Below are positions 50,783 to 61,010 of a stretch of DNA of 64,000 bases, one piece after another (positions within the stretch are counted from its first letter, which is position 1; the number at the start of each line of letters is the position of its first letter). Source of the DNA: Gelria sp. Kuro-4 (GTDB taxonomy: Bacteria; Bacillota; DTU030; DUMP01); the NCBI RefSeq assembly GCF_019668485.1, contig NZ_AP024619.1, positions 2,082,001 through 2,146,000 of the forward strand, written 5' to 3'. Under the pieces are notes generated by a model that was not told where the DNA came from, did no database searches, and saw nothing but the letters and a program-made list of their open reading frames with translations. A program made the translations under genes and the position numbers.

Positions 50783-53413
50783 TTACACCTTCTCCACCTG
50801 GTACCAATTGGGCCCCACTTTAATGTCCACCTTCAGCGGCACGCTCAGCTCCACGGCGTGCTCCATGTTCCGGCGCACAAGCTCTTGGAGTTCGGGCAGC
50901 TCCTCGGGCGGCACCTCGAAAACCAGCTCGTCGTGCACCTGCAGCAGCAGCCGGCCGGCCAGGTGCCTGGCCTTGAGCGCCGCGCTCACCTTGAGCATCG
51001 CCACCTTGATGATATCGGCCGCGGAACCCTGAATGGGGGTGTTGAGGGCCGTCCGTTCGGCAAAGGAACGCCGCGCCCAGTTGCGGCTGGTGATGTCGGG
51101 CAGGTAACGCCGGCGGTTGAGGAGGGTGGTCACATAACCGGTGAGCCGGGCTTGTTCCACCACGCGGCGCATGTAGTCGCGCACGCCCGGATAACGTTCC
51201 AGGTAGCTTTCGATGTACTCCCGGGCCTCCTGGCGCGAAACCCCCGTGTTCTGCGCCAGCCCGAAATCGCTGATGCCGTACACGATGCCGAAGTTCACCG
51301 CTTTGGCCCGGCTGCGCAGCTCTGGGGTAACCCGGCCCATGGGCACGCGGAAAATCTCCGCCGCCGTCCGGGTGTGAATGTCTTCCTCGTTACGGAACGC
51401 CGCCTGCAGGGCCGCATCGCCGGCCACGTGCGCCAGCACCCGGAGTTCAATCTGGGAGTAGTCGGCAGCCAGGATCAGCCAGCCGGGCTCGCCGGGGACA
51501 AAGGCCTCGCGCAGCCGCCGTCCCAGCTCCAAGCGGATGGGGATGTTCTGCAGGTTCGGTTCGACGCTGCTCAGGCGCCCGGTGGCCGTCACCGTTTGGG
51601 TGAAGGTGGTGTGGATGCGCCCCGTGGCCGGGTTTATCTGGGCGCCCATGGCGTCCACATACGTGGATTTCAACTTGGCGAGCTGCCGGTGCTCGAGGAT
51701 TTTTGCCACCGCCGGGTGGGCGGGCGCCAGCTCCTCCAGCACCTCGGCATCGGTGGAGTAGCCGGTTTTCGTTTTCTTCTTGGCGGGCAGGCCGAGCTTG
51801 TCAAAAAGGATGAAGGCGAGCTGTTTAGGCGAATTCAGATTGAACTCCTCGCCCACCAGGCTGAAGATCTCCGCCTCCAGTGCCGCCATGCGCTCGCCGA
51901 TCGCCCGGCCCATGGCGAGGAGTTTCTCCTTGTCCACCTTGATGCCCGTGCGCTCCATCTCGGCCAGCACGCCGGCCAGCGGCAGTTCCACCTCCTGGTA
52001 GAGCGGCCAGAGTTCGTCCGTCTTAAGGTTTTCCGCCAGGCGCAGCCAGAGGGTGTCCAGAGCCTGTGCCCAGGTGCAGAACACGCCGGCGCGCCCGGCG
52101 GCGTCTTCCGCCTTCTTTTCGCCCGGGGCACCCGGGAGGCGGGGCAGCTCCTCGCCCAGGTACTCCTTCACCAGGCGCGGCAGGTCGCGGCCATCGGCGG
52201 TGGGGTTGAGGAGGTAACCACCCAGCAGGGTATCCCCCGTTACATGGGCGAGGGTGAGGCCGGAGGCAGCCAGGGTGTTTAAAGCCGCCTTCACGTCGTG
52301 GGTGTTCTTGGCCAGGCCCGCATCGGCAAGGAGCGGGCGGAGGGCATCGACGTGTTTCCAGGGCACAAAGGCCACCTCCTGGCCGGCGGCCACCGCCAAA
52401 CCAGCCGGTTCCTGAGCTGCACCGGGAACGATGAGAAAGCTGAAGGACCCGGCTGCCCGGACTTTTGCCGCCCAATGCGCCGCAGCCTCGGCCGTCTCAA
52501 CCCGCTCATAGGCACAAACCTTTGCCGGCGCCGCGGCCGCCTTTTCGCCCTGTTCCGGAAAAAGGCGGTTCAACAGGCTGTGAAACTCGAGCCGGCGAAA
52601 GAGCGGCGCCACCCGCTCCGGTGTAGGCTTTCTGACCTGGCACTCCTCCCAATCCGCCGTGAGCGGGACATCGCGGCGAATGGTAGCCAGTTCCCGGCTG
52701 AGGCGCGCCTGCTCTTCGTTCTCGCACAGCAGTCTTCGCCAGCGCTCCTTTACACCATCGAGGTGCGCATAGATGTCCTCCAAGGTAGGAAACTCGCTTA
52801 GGAAAGCGGCCGCTGTCTTGGGACCGATCCCGGGTACGCCCGGGATGTTGTCGGAAGCGTCTCCCGTAAGCGCCTTGAAATCCGGCACCTGCGCCGGGGT
52901 AACGCCCAGCTTTTCCTTGACGCCGGCCGGATCCAGCCGTTCCAGGTCGGTGATGCCGCGCCGGGTCAGCAGCACGTGGGTATCCTCGTTCACCAGCTGC
53001 AGAGCGTCGCGGTCGCCGGTGACAATGAGCGTCTTGAAGCCGGCGCGCTCAGCCTGGGCCGCCATGGTACCGAGAATGTCGTCGGCTTCAAACCCGGCCA
53101 GTTCAAAGTACGGAACGCCCAGGGCGGTGAGCACTTCGCGGCTCAAGGCGAACTGGGAAAGGAGGTCCTCCGGCGCCTGGTCGCGCTGGGCCTTGTACAG
53201 GGCGTAGCGCTCCGTGCGAAAGGTCTCGCGCGCCCTGTCGAAGGCCACCGCCAGGTAGTCGGGCTGCTCCTCCTCCAAAAGGCGCAGCAGCATGGTGGTG
53301 AAGCCATACACGGCGTGCGTCTTCTCCCCCGCCGCCGTCGCCAGCGGCGGCAGGGCATGGTAGGCACGGTGAAGCAGGCTGTTGCCGTCAATCAAAATGA
53401 GTTTCTTCTTCAC
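50783..53413 (-). CDS. polA: DNA polymerase I
   Basis: 876 residues from the GTG at 53413 behind AGAGGTGACCTC. The 5'-3' exonuclease domain comes first (DGNSLLHRAYHAL near 9, FEADDILGT near 110, GDRDALQL near 130). The 3'-5' exonuclease region (300-470) lacks clear catalytic acids and is probably inactive, as in Bacillus. Polymerase motifs: ADYSQIELRVLAH near 650, KAVNFGIVYGISDFGL near 702 and VHDELVFEVP near 827. Confidence 0.97.
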   Translation of the reverse strand: MKKKLILIDGNSLLHRAYHALPPLATAAGEKTHAVYGFTTMLLRLLEEEQPDYLAVAFDRARETFRTERYALYKAQRDQAPEDLLSQFALSREVLTALGVPYFELAGFEADDILGTMAAQAERAGFKTLIVTGDRDALQLVNEDTHVLLTRRGITDLERLDPAGVKEKLGVTPAQVPDFKALTGDASDNIPGVPGIGPKTAAAFLSEFPTLEDIYAHLDGVKERWRRLLCENEEQARLSRELATIRRDVPLTADWEECQVRKPTPERVAPLFRRLEFHSLLNRLFPEQGEKAAAAPAKVCAYERVETAEAAAHWAAKVRAAGSFSFLIVPGAAQEPAGLAVAAGQEVAFVPWKHVDALRPLLADAGLAKNTHDVKAALNTLAASGLTLAHVTGDTLLGGYLLNPTADGRDLPRLVKEYLGEELPRLPGAPGEKKAEDAAGRAGVFCTWAQALDTLWLRLAENLKTDELWPLYQEVELPLAGVLAEMERTGIKVDKEKLLAMGRAIGERMAALEAEIFSLVGEEFNLNSPKQLAFILFDKLGLPAKKKTKTGYSTDAEVLEELAPAHPAVAKILEHRQLAKLKSTYVDAMGAQINPATGRIHTTFTQTVTATGRLSSVEPNLQNIPIRLELGRRLREAFVPGEPGWLILAADYSQIELRVLAHVAGDAALQAAFRNEEDIHTRTAAEIFRVPMGRVTPELRSRAKAVNFGIVYGISDFGLAQNTGVSRQEAREYIESYLERYPGVRDYMRRVVEQARLTGYVTTLLNRRRYLPDITSRNWARRSFAERTALNTPIQGSAADIIKVAMLKVSAALKARHLAGRLLLQVHDELVFEVPPEELPELQELVRRNMEHAVELSVPLKVDIKVGPNWYQVEKV

Positions 53414-53516
53414 GAGGTCACCTCTTTTACACAAACCTCGGCCCGGGCCGGCACTTCGAGGTATCATCCCCGCTAGTATTTCACCACCGGGGAGGCAAAT
53501 CCTCTTTAGTCCGGGC

Positions 53517-53552
53517 CAAAAGGCGGCTGCCCTGCCGCGGGGCAGGGCAGCC
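53517..53552 (-). terminator. terminator of the ECF sigma/anti-sigma operon
   Basis: GGCTGCCCTGCC-CCGC-GGCAGGGCAGCC followed by GCCTTTTGG on the minus strand, 12 bases after the anti-sigma stop. Confidence 0.85.
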
Positions 53553-53563
53553 GAGACGCAGCG

Positions 53564-54826
53564 CTAGCTGCGGGTTCCCTTGCGCCGGCGCCGCTCGATC
53601 CACCAGGCGAAAGCCACCAGCGCCAGGGCGAGCACGAAGAAAGGCAAAGCCGCCGCCAGCCACACCACAGCCTGCCCGGCGTAATCGAGCAGGGCATTGA
53701 TGCTGGAGAGCACCGCCTGCCGCGCCCGGACACCCAGGTCGGCCACGCGTAAGGTACGCACCGCGCTCACCGGCTGGGGCCTTTCCCGCAGGTCCACCGT
53801 AAGGGTTGAAAGGGCGGCCTGGTTGTCCAGATATTTGAGCCGGGCCGTGAGGGATTCGATCTCGCCGCGGACGCGCTCCAGCTGCGTTTCTACCTTGAGC
53901 ACGTCATCCACCGTTTTCGCCCGCCCCAAGATGTCCAGCAGGCGCTCTTCCTGGCGCTCCAGGTTGCGGCGCCGCGCGTCCACATCCACGTACTCCTCGG
54001 TCACATCCTGACCGCCCAGTTCGCGCTGCTCCACCTCACCCAGTTTTTCTGCCGTTCGCACCACATCCATAAACGCCGGGGCCGGCACGCGCAGGGTGTA
54101 ACTCGCCCCGCGGACACCGTCGCCGCGGCGCAGGTTGGAGCTTTGAATAAAACCACCCTCGGCCGCCACCACTTTGGTCAGCCGGTCCGCCGTCGCATCC
54201 AGGTCCTCCACGCGCAGAACCAGGCGGCCCGTTTGGATCACCTTGCGCTCCAGGGGCGCCGGCCCCAACGCAGCCCGCTTCGGCTGTATCGCCGAATCGC
54301 CGGCTTTCTTCTCCCCTGCAGCCGGCTGCTCGGGCGGTGCGCCTGCCACGCTGAGCTGCTCTTCGCTCTTTACAGCTTGTTGCCCTTGCTCTGACTCCGC
54401 CGCCACGTGCGGCACGCCGCCCAGGGGGGATTTGAAGCCAACCCCCGGCCTGCCTGCCAGCGGCCCACGGCCCACGATCACCGCAAGAAGCAGCACCGCC
54501 GCTACCGCCGCGAGGCCGCCGGCGGGCCACCTACCCAGCCGGCGCAGTACCTCAAGAAAGAAGGCGCGCGCTCCCGGGGCGGGAGTACCGGAACCTAGGG
54601 CCGAAGTCACTGCCTGCACGCGGCCCATGATTCTCTCTTTAAGTTCAGGTGGTGGGTTTACCGGCTCCAACGAACGAATTAAGCCCACGGTCTCTTCCAG
54701 GGAAGAGAGCTCGGCCCGGCAGGCTGGACACGCTTCCAGGTGCGCGGCGATCAGCTGGAGTTCTTCCGCTTTGAGCTGCCCGTCCAGGTAAGCGGAGAGC
54801 TTTTCCTCTACTGCCTTGCAGTCCAT
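53564..54826 (-). CDS. anti-sigma factor with zinc finger, membrane segment and DUF4349
   Basis: 420 residues in this order: a putative zinc-finger anti-sigma domain (Cys3, then HLEACPAC at about 27-34), a membrane segment near 97-115, a long extracytoplasmic part with DUF4349 (QTGRLVLRVEDLDATADRL near 192, coiled-coil NLERQEERLLDIL near 285) and a second membrane segment at 389-411 with a basic end. It should hold the ECF sigma factor at the membrane. DUF4349 usually occurs as a separate lipoprotein, so the fusion is noteworthy. Confidence 0.82.
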   Translation of the reverse strand: MDCKAVEEKLSAYLDGQLKAEELQLIAAHLEACPACRAELSSLEETVGLIRSLEPVNPPPELKERIMGRVQAVTSALGSGTPAPGARAFFLEVLRRLGRWPAGGLAAVAAVLLLAVIVGRGPLAGRPGVGFKSPLGGVPHVAAESEQGQQAVKSEEQLSVAGAPPEQPAAGEKKAGDSAIQPKRAALGPAPLERKVIQTGRLVLRVEDLDATADRLTKVVAAEGGFIQSSNLRRGDGVRGASYTLRVPAPAFMDVVRTAEKLGEVEQRELGGQDVTEEYVDVDARRRNLERQEERLLDILGRAKTVDDVLKVETQLERVRGEIESLTARLKYLDNQAALSTLTVDLRERPQPVSAVRTLRVADLGVRARQAVLSSINALLDYAGQAVVWLAAALPFFVLALALVAFAWWIERRRRKGTRS

Positions 54827-54841
54827 GCCTTCTTCCCCCTC

Positions 54842-55432
54842 TCACCCGGAATAGACGCCGCTGCCCAAGAAAAGTTCCCGCTCGGCGTTCAGTTTGTCGC
54901 GCAGCGTCCGCCGCGCCCGGTTAAGCCGCGACTTAACCGTGCCGAGGGAACATTGTAGGACCTGAGCCATCTCTTCGTAGGAAAGGTCCTGGATGTCCCT
55001 TAGGACCAGAGCTGTGCGCTGGTCAGGGGGAAGCGTGGCAATGAGCTGCTGCAACCGCTCCCGCACGGCCTGGCGGGCACAGAGTTCCGCCGGACCGGGC
55101 TGCGGAGCCGACACTTCGAGGCGGGTCCCGCTTTCCGTCTCCGCCTCCAAGGAAACCACCGGCCGGCGCCGGCGCCGGCGCAGCTCGTCATAGCAGATAT
55201 TATGGGCAATGCGATAAAGCCAGGTGCTGAAGCTGGCTTCCCCGCGGAACTCGCCGAGTTTCACGTAGGCGCGGCAGAACACCTCTTGCGCCATTTCGCC
55301 GGCGTCGTCAGCGTTGCCCAACAGCCGGTAGGCCAGGTTGTAGATTTTGCCCTGATAGCGCTCCACCAGCGTGGCGAACGCATCCTGGTCTCCCCGGCGG
55401 CAGGCGCTCACCAGCACTTCGTCCGCAACCAT
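54842..55432 (-). CDS. ECF-type sigma-70 factor
   Basis: 196 residues with region 2 (AQEVFCRAYVKLGEFRGEASFSTWLYRIAHN spread over 47-78) and region 4 (DIQDLSYEEMAQVLQCSLGTVKSRLNRAR). Closest in appearance to SigW/RpoE. ATG behind GGGGGTGGGGGG. Followed after 15 bases by its anti-sigma gene, so release is by regulated proteolysis or a signal at the cell envelope. Confidence 0.92.
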   Translation of the reverse strand: MVADEVLVSACRRGDQDAFATLVERYQGKIYNLAYRLLGNADDAGEMAQEVFCRAYVKLGEFRGEASFSTWLYRIAHNICYDELRRRRRRPVVSLEAETESGTRLEVSAPQPGPAELCARQAVRERLQQLIATLPPDQRTALVLRDIQDLSYEEMAQVLQCSLGTVKSRLNRARRTLRDKLNAERELFLGSGVYSG

Positions 55433-55470
55433 CCCCCCACCCCCTCAAAGGCACACTCGAGAAGTAATTC

Positions 55471-55482
55471 CACCTGCAGGTG
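55471..55482. repeat. 12-base palindrome upstream of the ECF sigma gene
   Basis: CACCTGCAGGTG, a perfect palindrome 39 bases before the sigma start and between it and the Mrp operon. It could be an operator, or chance. Confidence 0.3.
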
Positions 55483-55637
55483 ATTGATTCCTTCTGGAAG
55501 AAAAATCCTATCTTTTCCTAACGAACATTTCTCCCATTCCGGGCAGGATTGGAGGAAACCGCCGTTGAATAAATTAATTAATAATAGGTGTTACAATTCG
55601 CGTGCCGATCTACACTTATGCCGGTGGTGGACGTCCT

Positions 55638-56153
55638 ATGCCGCTCCTCGCCGAACTGCTCCGTTTAGTGCCGCGTATCAAGGCCCAGCTCGCGTGGGCA
55701 GCATCGTTATTCGCTTTTTGGCTCGCCCTGGCCTGGGCGGCAGACAGCCAGCACCTTGTAGCCGGAGTTGTCTGTGTTTTCTTTCTGGCAATCCTGTGGC
55801 GTGAGCTCGTTCCCCGGCACAGCTTCCCGCTGCGCGCTTTTCCGGCTTTAATCCTTTACCTCGCCCTCCTGGCCGGGGAAATCCTGCAGGCCGGGGTGCA
55901 TGTGGCCGCCATCGTGCTGAACCCGCGCCTCCCCATTGCTCCCGCCTTCCGCAAGGTAAAGGTGCCCCTGAGCACCCCCGGAGGAAAAACCGCCCTGGCC
56001 AACTCCATCACCCTGACCCCAGGTACCTTAACCGTGGAGGTAGAGGACCAGGCGTTCCTGGTACACATGATCGATCGCAACGTACCCTTTAACCTGCCGG
56101 AATGGACCCTTACCAAGCTTCTCGCAGAGCTCGAAAGGGGAGGAGAGCCTTGA
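55638..56153 (+). CDS. mrpE: Mrp/Mbh antiporter subunit E (MrpE/MbhA)
   Basis: Membrane subunit of a multi-subunit cation/proton antiporter. Two to three N-terminal segments, then the cytosolic domain with NSITLTPGTLTVEVED near residue 122 as in the family. The ATG at 55638 has GGTGG 7 bases upstream; a GTG at 55602 is possible. The stop overlaps mrpF. An AT-rich stretch (55563-55590) precedes it but I found no clear promoter. Confidence 0.9.
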   Translation: MPLLAELLRLVPRIKAQLAWAASLFAFWLALAWAADSQHLVAGVVCVFFLAILWRELVPRHSFPLRAFPALILYLALLAGEILQAGVHVAAIVLNPRLPIAPAFRKVKVPLSTPGGKTALANSITLTPGTLTVEVEDQAFLVHMIDRNVPFNLPEWTLTKLLAELERGGEP

Positions 56154-56425
56154 TCCAGTTCCATGCCGGGGCCGCCGCCCTGCTTGCCTTTCTCATCTTA
56201 GGGTGCCTGCTCAGGGCCTACCTGGGCCCCACCGCCGCCGACCGGGTGGTGGCGGTAAACGTCATCGGCACCAAGGCTGTCATTCTGCTCTGCCTGGTTT
56301 CCGCCGCCTTTGAGGAGGGCTTCTTCCTGGACGTAGCCCTGGTTTACTCCCTCATCAGCTTTCTGGCCACCGTTTGCCTGGCGCGCCTGGTGCTGCAAAA
56401 AGAGCAGGGAAGGGAAGCCAGGTGA
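56150..56425 (+). CDS. mrpF: Mrp/Mbh antiporter subunit F (MrpF/MbhB)
   Basis: 91 residues, three membrane segments, with LLRAYLGPTAADRVVAVN near 20 typical of MrpF. TTG start at 56150 behind GGGGAGGAGAGCC, overlapping the mrpE stop (TTGA). Confidence 0.9.
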   Translation: MIQFHAGAAALLAFLILGCLLRAYLGPTAADRVVAVNVIGTKAVILLCLVSAAFEEGFFLDVALVYSLISFLATVCLARLVLQKEQGREAR

Positions 56426-56745
56426 TGCTTGTCGCTTCTAAGCTCCTGCTCTTGGGCGGCCTGTTCTTTTCCTTCACGGCAACGCTGGGGCTGCTGCGCC
56501 TGCCGGACGTCTACAACCGCCTGCACGCCACCACCAAGTGCGACACCTTGGGCGCCGGTCTCATCCTCTTGGCCCTTATCCTCAGCGGGCGGCCGCCGGA
56601 GCAGGCGGTAAAGCTGGTGGTGATCCTTATCTTCCTCTGGCTGGCGAACCCCACCGCCGCCCATATCCTGGCCCGGGCCGCCTGGGCCGCCGGTACACCC
56701 CTGGCCCGGGGAACAGAGCTCCCGAAGGAGGAAAGGCCGTGTTAG
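56425..56745 (+). CDS. mrpG: Mrp/Mbh antiporter subunit G (MrpG/MbhC)
   Basis: 106 residues. GLLRLPDVYNRLHATTKCDTLG near residue 24 is the family signature. ATG at 56425 joins the mrpF stop (TGATG); the GTG at 56422 is an alternative. Three membrane segments. Confidence 0.9.
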   Translation: MLVASKLLLLGGLFFSFTATLGLLRLPDVYNRLHATTKCDTLGAGLILLALILSGRPPEQAVKLVVILIFLWLANPTAAHILARAAWAAGTPLARGTELPKEERPC

Positions 56746-56978
56746 TGGTCCGCTTGTTCCTTCTCGCCCTGCTCATCCTTTGTGCCCTGGCGGTGGGCCG
56801 CACGCGCGACCTCTTGAGTGCAGCGGTGATCTTCGCCGCTTACAGCCTCGTCATGGCCACCGTCTGGCAGCAGCTCCGAGCCCCCGACATCGCCCTGGCG
56901 GAAGCGGCCATCGGGGCCGGCATCACCAGCCTCCTCTTCATCGTGACCATCGCCCGCACCGGGAGGTACGAAAAGTGA
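56739..56978 (+). CDS. MbhD-like subunit (DUF4040)
   Basis: 79 residues, three helices, with YSLVMATVWQQLRAPDIALAEAAIGAG at about 31-57, the hallmark of the DUF4040 subunit that corresponds to the end of MrpA. GTG at 56739 with AAGGAGG upstream; overlaps mrpG by 7 bases and the next gene by 4. Confidence 0.87.
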   Translation: MLVVRLFLLALLILCALAVGRTRDLLSAAVIFAAYSLVMATVWQQLRAPDIALAEAAIGAGITSLLFIVTIARTGRYEK

Positions 56979-57268
56979 GAGCGGTACTCATCACCTTGAT
57001 CCTCCTCCTCGCCGCCGGCGCCTTGGTGGCAGTGGCCCTGGAGATGCCGCCCTTGGGTGCGCCGGGTGCTCCCGCTTTGGCAAGCCCCCTTACAGCCTAC
57101 TACCAGGCGCGGGCTTTTTACGAAACCGCCTGTCCTAATCAGGTTGCTGCCATCGTGGCCGACTACCGGGCCTATGATACTCTGGGAGAAACCACGGTAC
57201 TGTTCACCGCTGTCGCCGCTATCCTGACCCTCAGGCACAGCCGGAAGGAGGAGAAGGACCGTGGATGA
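56975..57268 (+). CDS. MbhE-like subunit
   Basis: 97 residues with one helix at the start and one near the end, and the sequence AYDTLGETTVLFTAVAAI near residue 67, as in MbhE of Mbh/Mbx complexes and the corresponding part of MrpA. GTG at 56975. Overlaps both neighbours. Confidence 0.85.
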   Translation: MRAVLITLILLLAAGALVAVALEMPPLGAPGAPALASPLTAYYQARAFYETACPNQVAAIVADYRAYDTLGETTVLFTAVAAILTLRHSRKEEKDRG

Positions 57269-57680
57269 CCTGGTTCTCAAGACGGTGGCCCGGCTGCTCA
57301 TCCCTTTCATCCAGCTCTACGGTTTGTACGTCATCCTGCACGGCCATCTCTCGCCCGGCGGCGGGTTTGCCGGCGGGGTGATCGTAGCGGCGGGGTTCGT
57401 GCTCTATGCCCTGGCCTTCGGCCGGTCGGCGCTCGCGGCCGTGTTTCCCGAACGTCTTTCCACTTGGCTGGAGAGCGGCGGCATCCTCTGGTACGTGGGG
57501 CTGGGTCTGGTAGGGGTTTTCTCCGGCGGGGCTTTTCTGGCCAACGCCCGGGCCGGCTTCCCCCTGGGCCCAGCCGGGCGGCTTTTTTCCAGCGGCCTCG
57601 TTTTTCTGCTCAACCTGGGCATCGGTATCAAAGTCGCCGCCACCATCGCTACGCTCTTTCGCCACCTGGAGGAGGAATAG
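57261..57680 (+). CDS. mrpB: MrpB (MnhB domain) subunit
   Basis: 139 residues, four membrane segments. LYGLYVILHGHLSPGGGFAGGVIVAA near residues 19-44 is the MnhB signature. GTG start at 57261 behind GGAAGGAGGAGAAGGACC, overlapping the previous gene. Confidence 0.92.
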   Translation: MDDLVLKTVARLLIPFIQLYGLYVILHGHLSPGGGFAGGVIVAAGFVLYALAFGRSALAAVFPERLSTWLESGGILWYVGLGLVGVFSGGAFLANARAGFPLGPAGRLFSSGLVFLLNLGIGIKVAATIATLFRHLEEE

Positions 57681-57682
57681 CC

Positions 57683-58029
57683 GTGCACTTCGATTATGTG
57701 GCCGCGATGCTGCTTTACGTCACCGGGCTGGGGATCATGCTGTTTCACTCAAACCTCATCAAGAAGATCTTCGGAATGAACATCATGGAGACGGCCGTTT
57801 TTCTACTTTTTATCCTCAGCGGGTACGTGCGCGGGGGGAAGCCACCCATCGCCCTCCCGGGGCAGCTACCCGCAGCGCCCGTCAACCCGCTCCCCCAGGC
57901 CCTCATCCTCACCGGCCTGGTGGTTTCGGTCAGCGTTACCGCCTATGCCCTGGCCCTGGTACGCGCGCTTTACCAGGCCTACGGCACCTTGAGCGCCCCG
58001 GAGATCGCCCGGCGCAAGGGAGAGTTCTC

Positions 58030-58033
<4 letters not shown>
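57683..58033 (+). CDS. mrpC: MrpC (NuoK-like) subunit
   Basis: 116 residues, three helices, resembling NuoK: GLGIMLFHSNLIKKIFGMNIMETAV near residue 16 and PQALILTGLVVSVSVTAYAL near 72. GTG start behind GAGGAGGAATAGCC. Stop overlaps mrpD by four bases. Confidence 0.92.
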
Positions 58034-59505
<1,472 letters not shown>

Positions 59506-59523
59506 GCGAAGGAGGCCGGCCGC

Positions 59524-60960
59524 GTGCTTTTTCTTCTCGTTCTCATCCTTGTCCCCGTCCTCACCGGTTGTTTCCTCCTTCTCTTCGCGCCGCCGGACAA
59601 GGTCGCCTGGCGACTGGCCCTCTCCGCCAGCGTCCTCGCCGCCGCCGGTGCTTTGCAGCTCCTGGCCGGGCCGCACCCGCGCCTGCTGTTCGCTTACCGG
59701 TTTACACCCATCGTCTCCCTGGCCCTCGTCATGGATGCCATGGGCCTGCTTTTCGCCCTGATAGCCTCCTGCTTGTGGGTCTTCACCGTTATCTACTCGC
59801 ACGGCTACATGGCGCACGAAGAGCGCCTGCGAAGTTACCTGGCCTTTCTCATCCTCTCGCTGGGCATCACCAACGGCATAGCGCTCGCCGGCAACCTGGT
59901 AACGCTCTTTTTCTTCTACGAAGCCCTCACGCTGGTCACCTTTCCCCTGGTTATCCACCGGCACACGCCGGAGGCCATGCGGGCCGGCATCGTCTACCTG
60001 GCCTACAACCTGGCCGGCGCCACCCTGGTCCTTTTGGCCATCGCCACATTGGCCGGCCATGTCCACAAGGTAGACTTTATCTACGGGGGCATCATACCCC
60101 CAGGGCTGTTTACGCGCGTCCAGCTCGTCCGGCTCGTTATCCTTTTTGTGGCCGGCTTTGGTGTCAAAGCTGCTGTGATCCCGCTCCACCACTGGCTACC
60201 CCGGGCCATGGTGGCACCCACCCCCGTGAGCGCCCTGCTGCACGCCGTGGCCGTGGTGAACGCCGGGGTGTTCGGCTTACTCCGGGTCTGGGCTTACATC
60301 CTCGGCGCCGAAACGCTGCGCGCCATGGACCTGGCACCTCTCCTGCGCTGGCCCATGGCCGCCACCATCATCCTCGGCTCCATCTGGGCCTTTCGCCAGG
60401 ATGACCTGAAGCGCCGCCTGGCTTACTCCACCATCAGCCAGCTGGCCTACATGGGCCTGGGCGCCTCTTTCCTCTCGCCCAGCGGCTGGACGGCCGCCCT
60501 GCTCCACTTTTTTAACCATGCCCTCCTTAAGATCACCCTGTTTTTCTGCGCCGGCAACCTGGCCATTGGCAGCGGTAAAACCCGGGTAAGCGAGCTGGGC
60601 GGCGTTGGTTTCAGCCAACCCTGGACGCTGGCGGCCTTTACGGTGGCCAGTGGCGGCATGATCGGCCTCCCGCCGGTCAACGGCTTTCTCAGCAAATGGT
60701 ACCTGGGCCTGGGCGCCCTGGAAGCCGGGCTGCCGGGTATGGTGGGAGTGATCCTCTTGAGCGCTTTGCTCAATGCCGGCTACTTTCTGCCCATTGTCTT
60801 TACGGCCTTCCGCCGGGAGCCGGCCGCCGTGCCGGCGCCGAGCGAGCCCCCGCTCACCATGCTGCTCCCCACCCTCCTTCTCGGCGCCGGCTGCCTCGTT
60901 TTCTTCTTCTGGCCCCAGCTGCCCCTGCTCCTTGCCGCTTGGTTCCAGGGCGGGGGTTAA
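59524..60960 (+). CDS. second NuoL/M-type antiporter-like subunit
   Basis: 478 residues. VAGFGVKAAVIPLHHWLPRAMVAPTPVSALLHA near 211-243 and LGSIWAFRQDDLKRRLAYSTISQL near 284. GTG at 59524 behind GAAGGAGGCC, 18 bases after mrpD. It is related to mrpD but not close, so it is not a fresh duplication. Confidence 0.9.
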   Translation: MLFLLVLILVPVLTGCFLLLFAPPDKVAWRLALSASVLAAAGALQLLAGPHPRLLFAYRFTPIVSLALVMDAMGLLFALIASCLWVFTVIYSHGYMAHEERLRSYLAFLILSLGITNGIALAGNLVTLFFFYEALTLVTFPLVIHRHTPEAMRAGIVYLAYNLAGATLVLLAIATLAGHVHKVDFIYGGIIPPGLFTRVQLVRLVILFVAGFGVKAAVIPLHHWLPRAMVAPTPVSALLHAVAVVNAGVFGLLRVWAYILGAETLRAMDLAPLLRWPMAATIILGSIWAFRQDDLKRRLAYSTISQLAYMGLGASFLSPSGWTAALLHFFNHALLKITLFFCAGNLAIGSGKTRVSELGGVGFSQPWTLAAFTVASGGMIGLPPVNGFLSKWYLGLGALEAGLPGMVGVILLSALLNAGYFLPIVFTAFRREPAAVPAPSEPPLTMLLPTLLLGAGCLVFFFWPQLPLLLAAWFQGGG

Positions 60961-61010
60961 ACCGGCGACCGGGGGCCATCATGCCGAGACCAAAGGAAAG
61001 GAAGTGCAGA

